Of a DNA stretch of 5,233 nt, positions 5,175-5,233 are shown piece by piece (within the stretch, counting starts at the first letter, position 1; each line of letters opens with the position of its first letter). The notes beneath the pieces are model-generated. The model was given only the letters and a program-made list of their open reading frames with translations. It made no database searches and had not been told where the DNA came from. Both the position numbers and the translations under genes were made by a program. Origin of the DNA: Nitrospirota bacterium (GTDB lineage: Bacteria; Nitrospirota; Thermodesulfovibrionia; UBA6902); NCBI GenBank assembly GCA_015491705.1, contig WFVK01000205.1, forward strand, positions 1 through 5,233. Direction: 5' to 3'.

Positions 5175-5233
5175 ATGGAAGAAAGCGGCACCCTTACACC
5201 CCACTGGTATGCGGTTCACGTAAGATCAAGGCA
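5175..5233 (+). CDS. NusG-family transcription factor, N-terminus only (possibly RfaH/UpxY/LoaP type)
   Basis: An ATG at 5175 with AGGGGA at 5165-5170 opens a frame that runs off the right edge after 19 complete codons. After a polar start (MEESGTLTP) it reads HWYAVHVRSR, the typical first strand and helix start of the NusG N-terminal (NGN) domain, where W-Y-x-V-x-x-x-x-x is the hallmark. NGN domains bind the RNA polymerase clamp and promote processive elongation or control pausing. Housekeeping nusG normally sits between secE and rplK. Here the gene follows a separate promoter, a structured leader and a small ORF, which points to a specialised paralogue such as those heading polysaccharide operons. 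That subclass call is inference from context, as the diagnostic parts lie outside the window. Confidence 0.75.
   Translation, partial: MEESGTLTPHWYAVHVRSR

Noticed and set aside
1..5233. CRISPR arrays, tRNA or rRNA genes, insertion sequences
   Set aside because: No spaced direct repeats, tRNA-like cloverleaf, rRNA segments or transposase-like frames were seen on reading both strands.

Overview
The window looks like chromosomal DNA of a Gram-negative bacterium of medium GC content. The Gram-negative call rests on a LolA-type periplasmic lipoprotein carrier. The gene mix, together with heptameric TTCAARR repeats, suggests a Nitrospirota- or Desulfobacterota-like lineage, but that placement is inference and was not tested.

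Layout. At the left edge, on the minus strand, lies the start of an ATP synthase accessory block: an AtpZ/AtpI-family two-helix membrane protein (75-332), followed by the first 15 codons of a second small membrane protein (1-46). A divergent intergenic region (333-478) separates it from a tightly packed plus-strand operon: uppP (undecaprenyl-diphosphate phosphatase, 479-1264), ftsK (DNA translocase, 1243-3375), lolA (lipoprotein carrier, 3375-4040) and a YibQ-like divergent polysaccharide deacetylase family protein (4040-4888). Successive genes overlap by 22, 1 and 1 bases, so translational coupling is likely. The operon groups envelope functions with septal chromosome translocation, and the ftsK-lolA adjacency is also known from E. 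coli.

Right after the yibQ-like stop codon sits the best promoter in the window (TTGATT, 17 bases, TACAAT with an extended TG). It should produce a leader of about 98 bases that can fold into a stem-loop whose loop is complementary to the downstream Shine-Dalgarno sequence. The leader is followed by an unrecognised 40-codon gene with a GTG start (5028-5150), then the start of a NusG-family gene (5175 to the window edge). Specialised NusG paralogues (RfaH, UpxY, LoaP) often head exopolysaccharide or secondary-metabolite operons, so the right edge may be the head of such an operon.

The housekeeping genes are ordinary. The points of most interest are the leader, small ORF and NusG-like arrangement; two equal-length TTCAARR heptad tracts, one before uppP and one inside the lolA signal-peptide coding region; and two divergent extended -10 promoters placed so close to their start codons that the mRNAs would be leaderless or nearly so.
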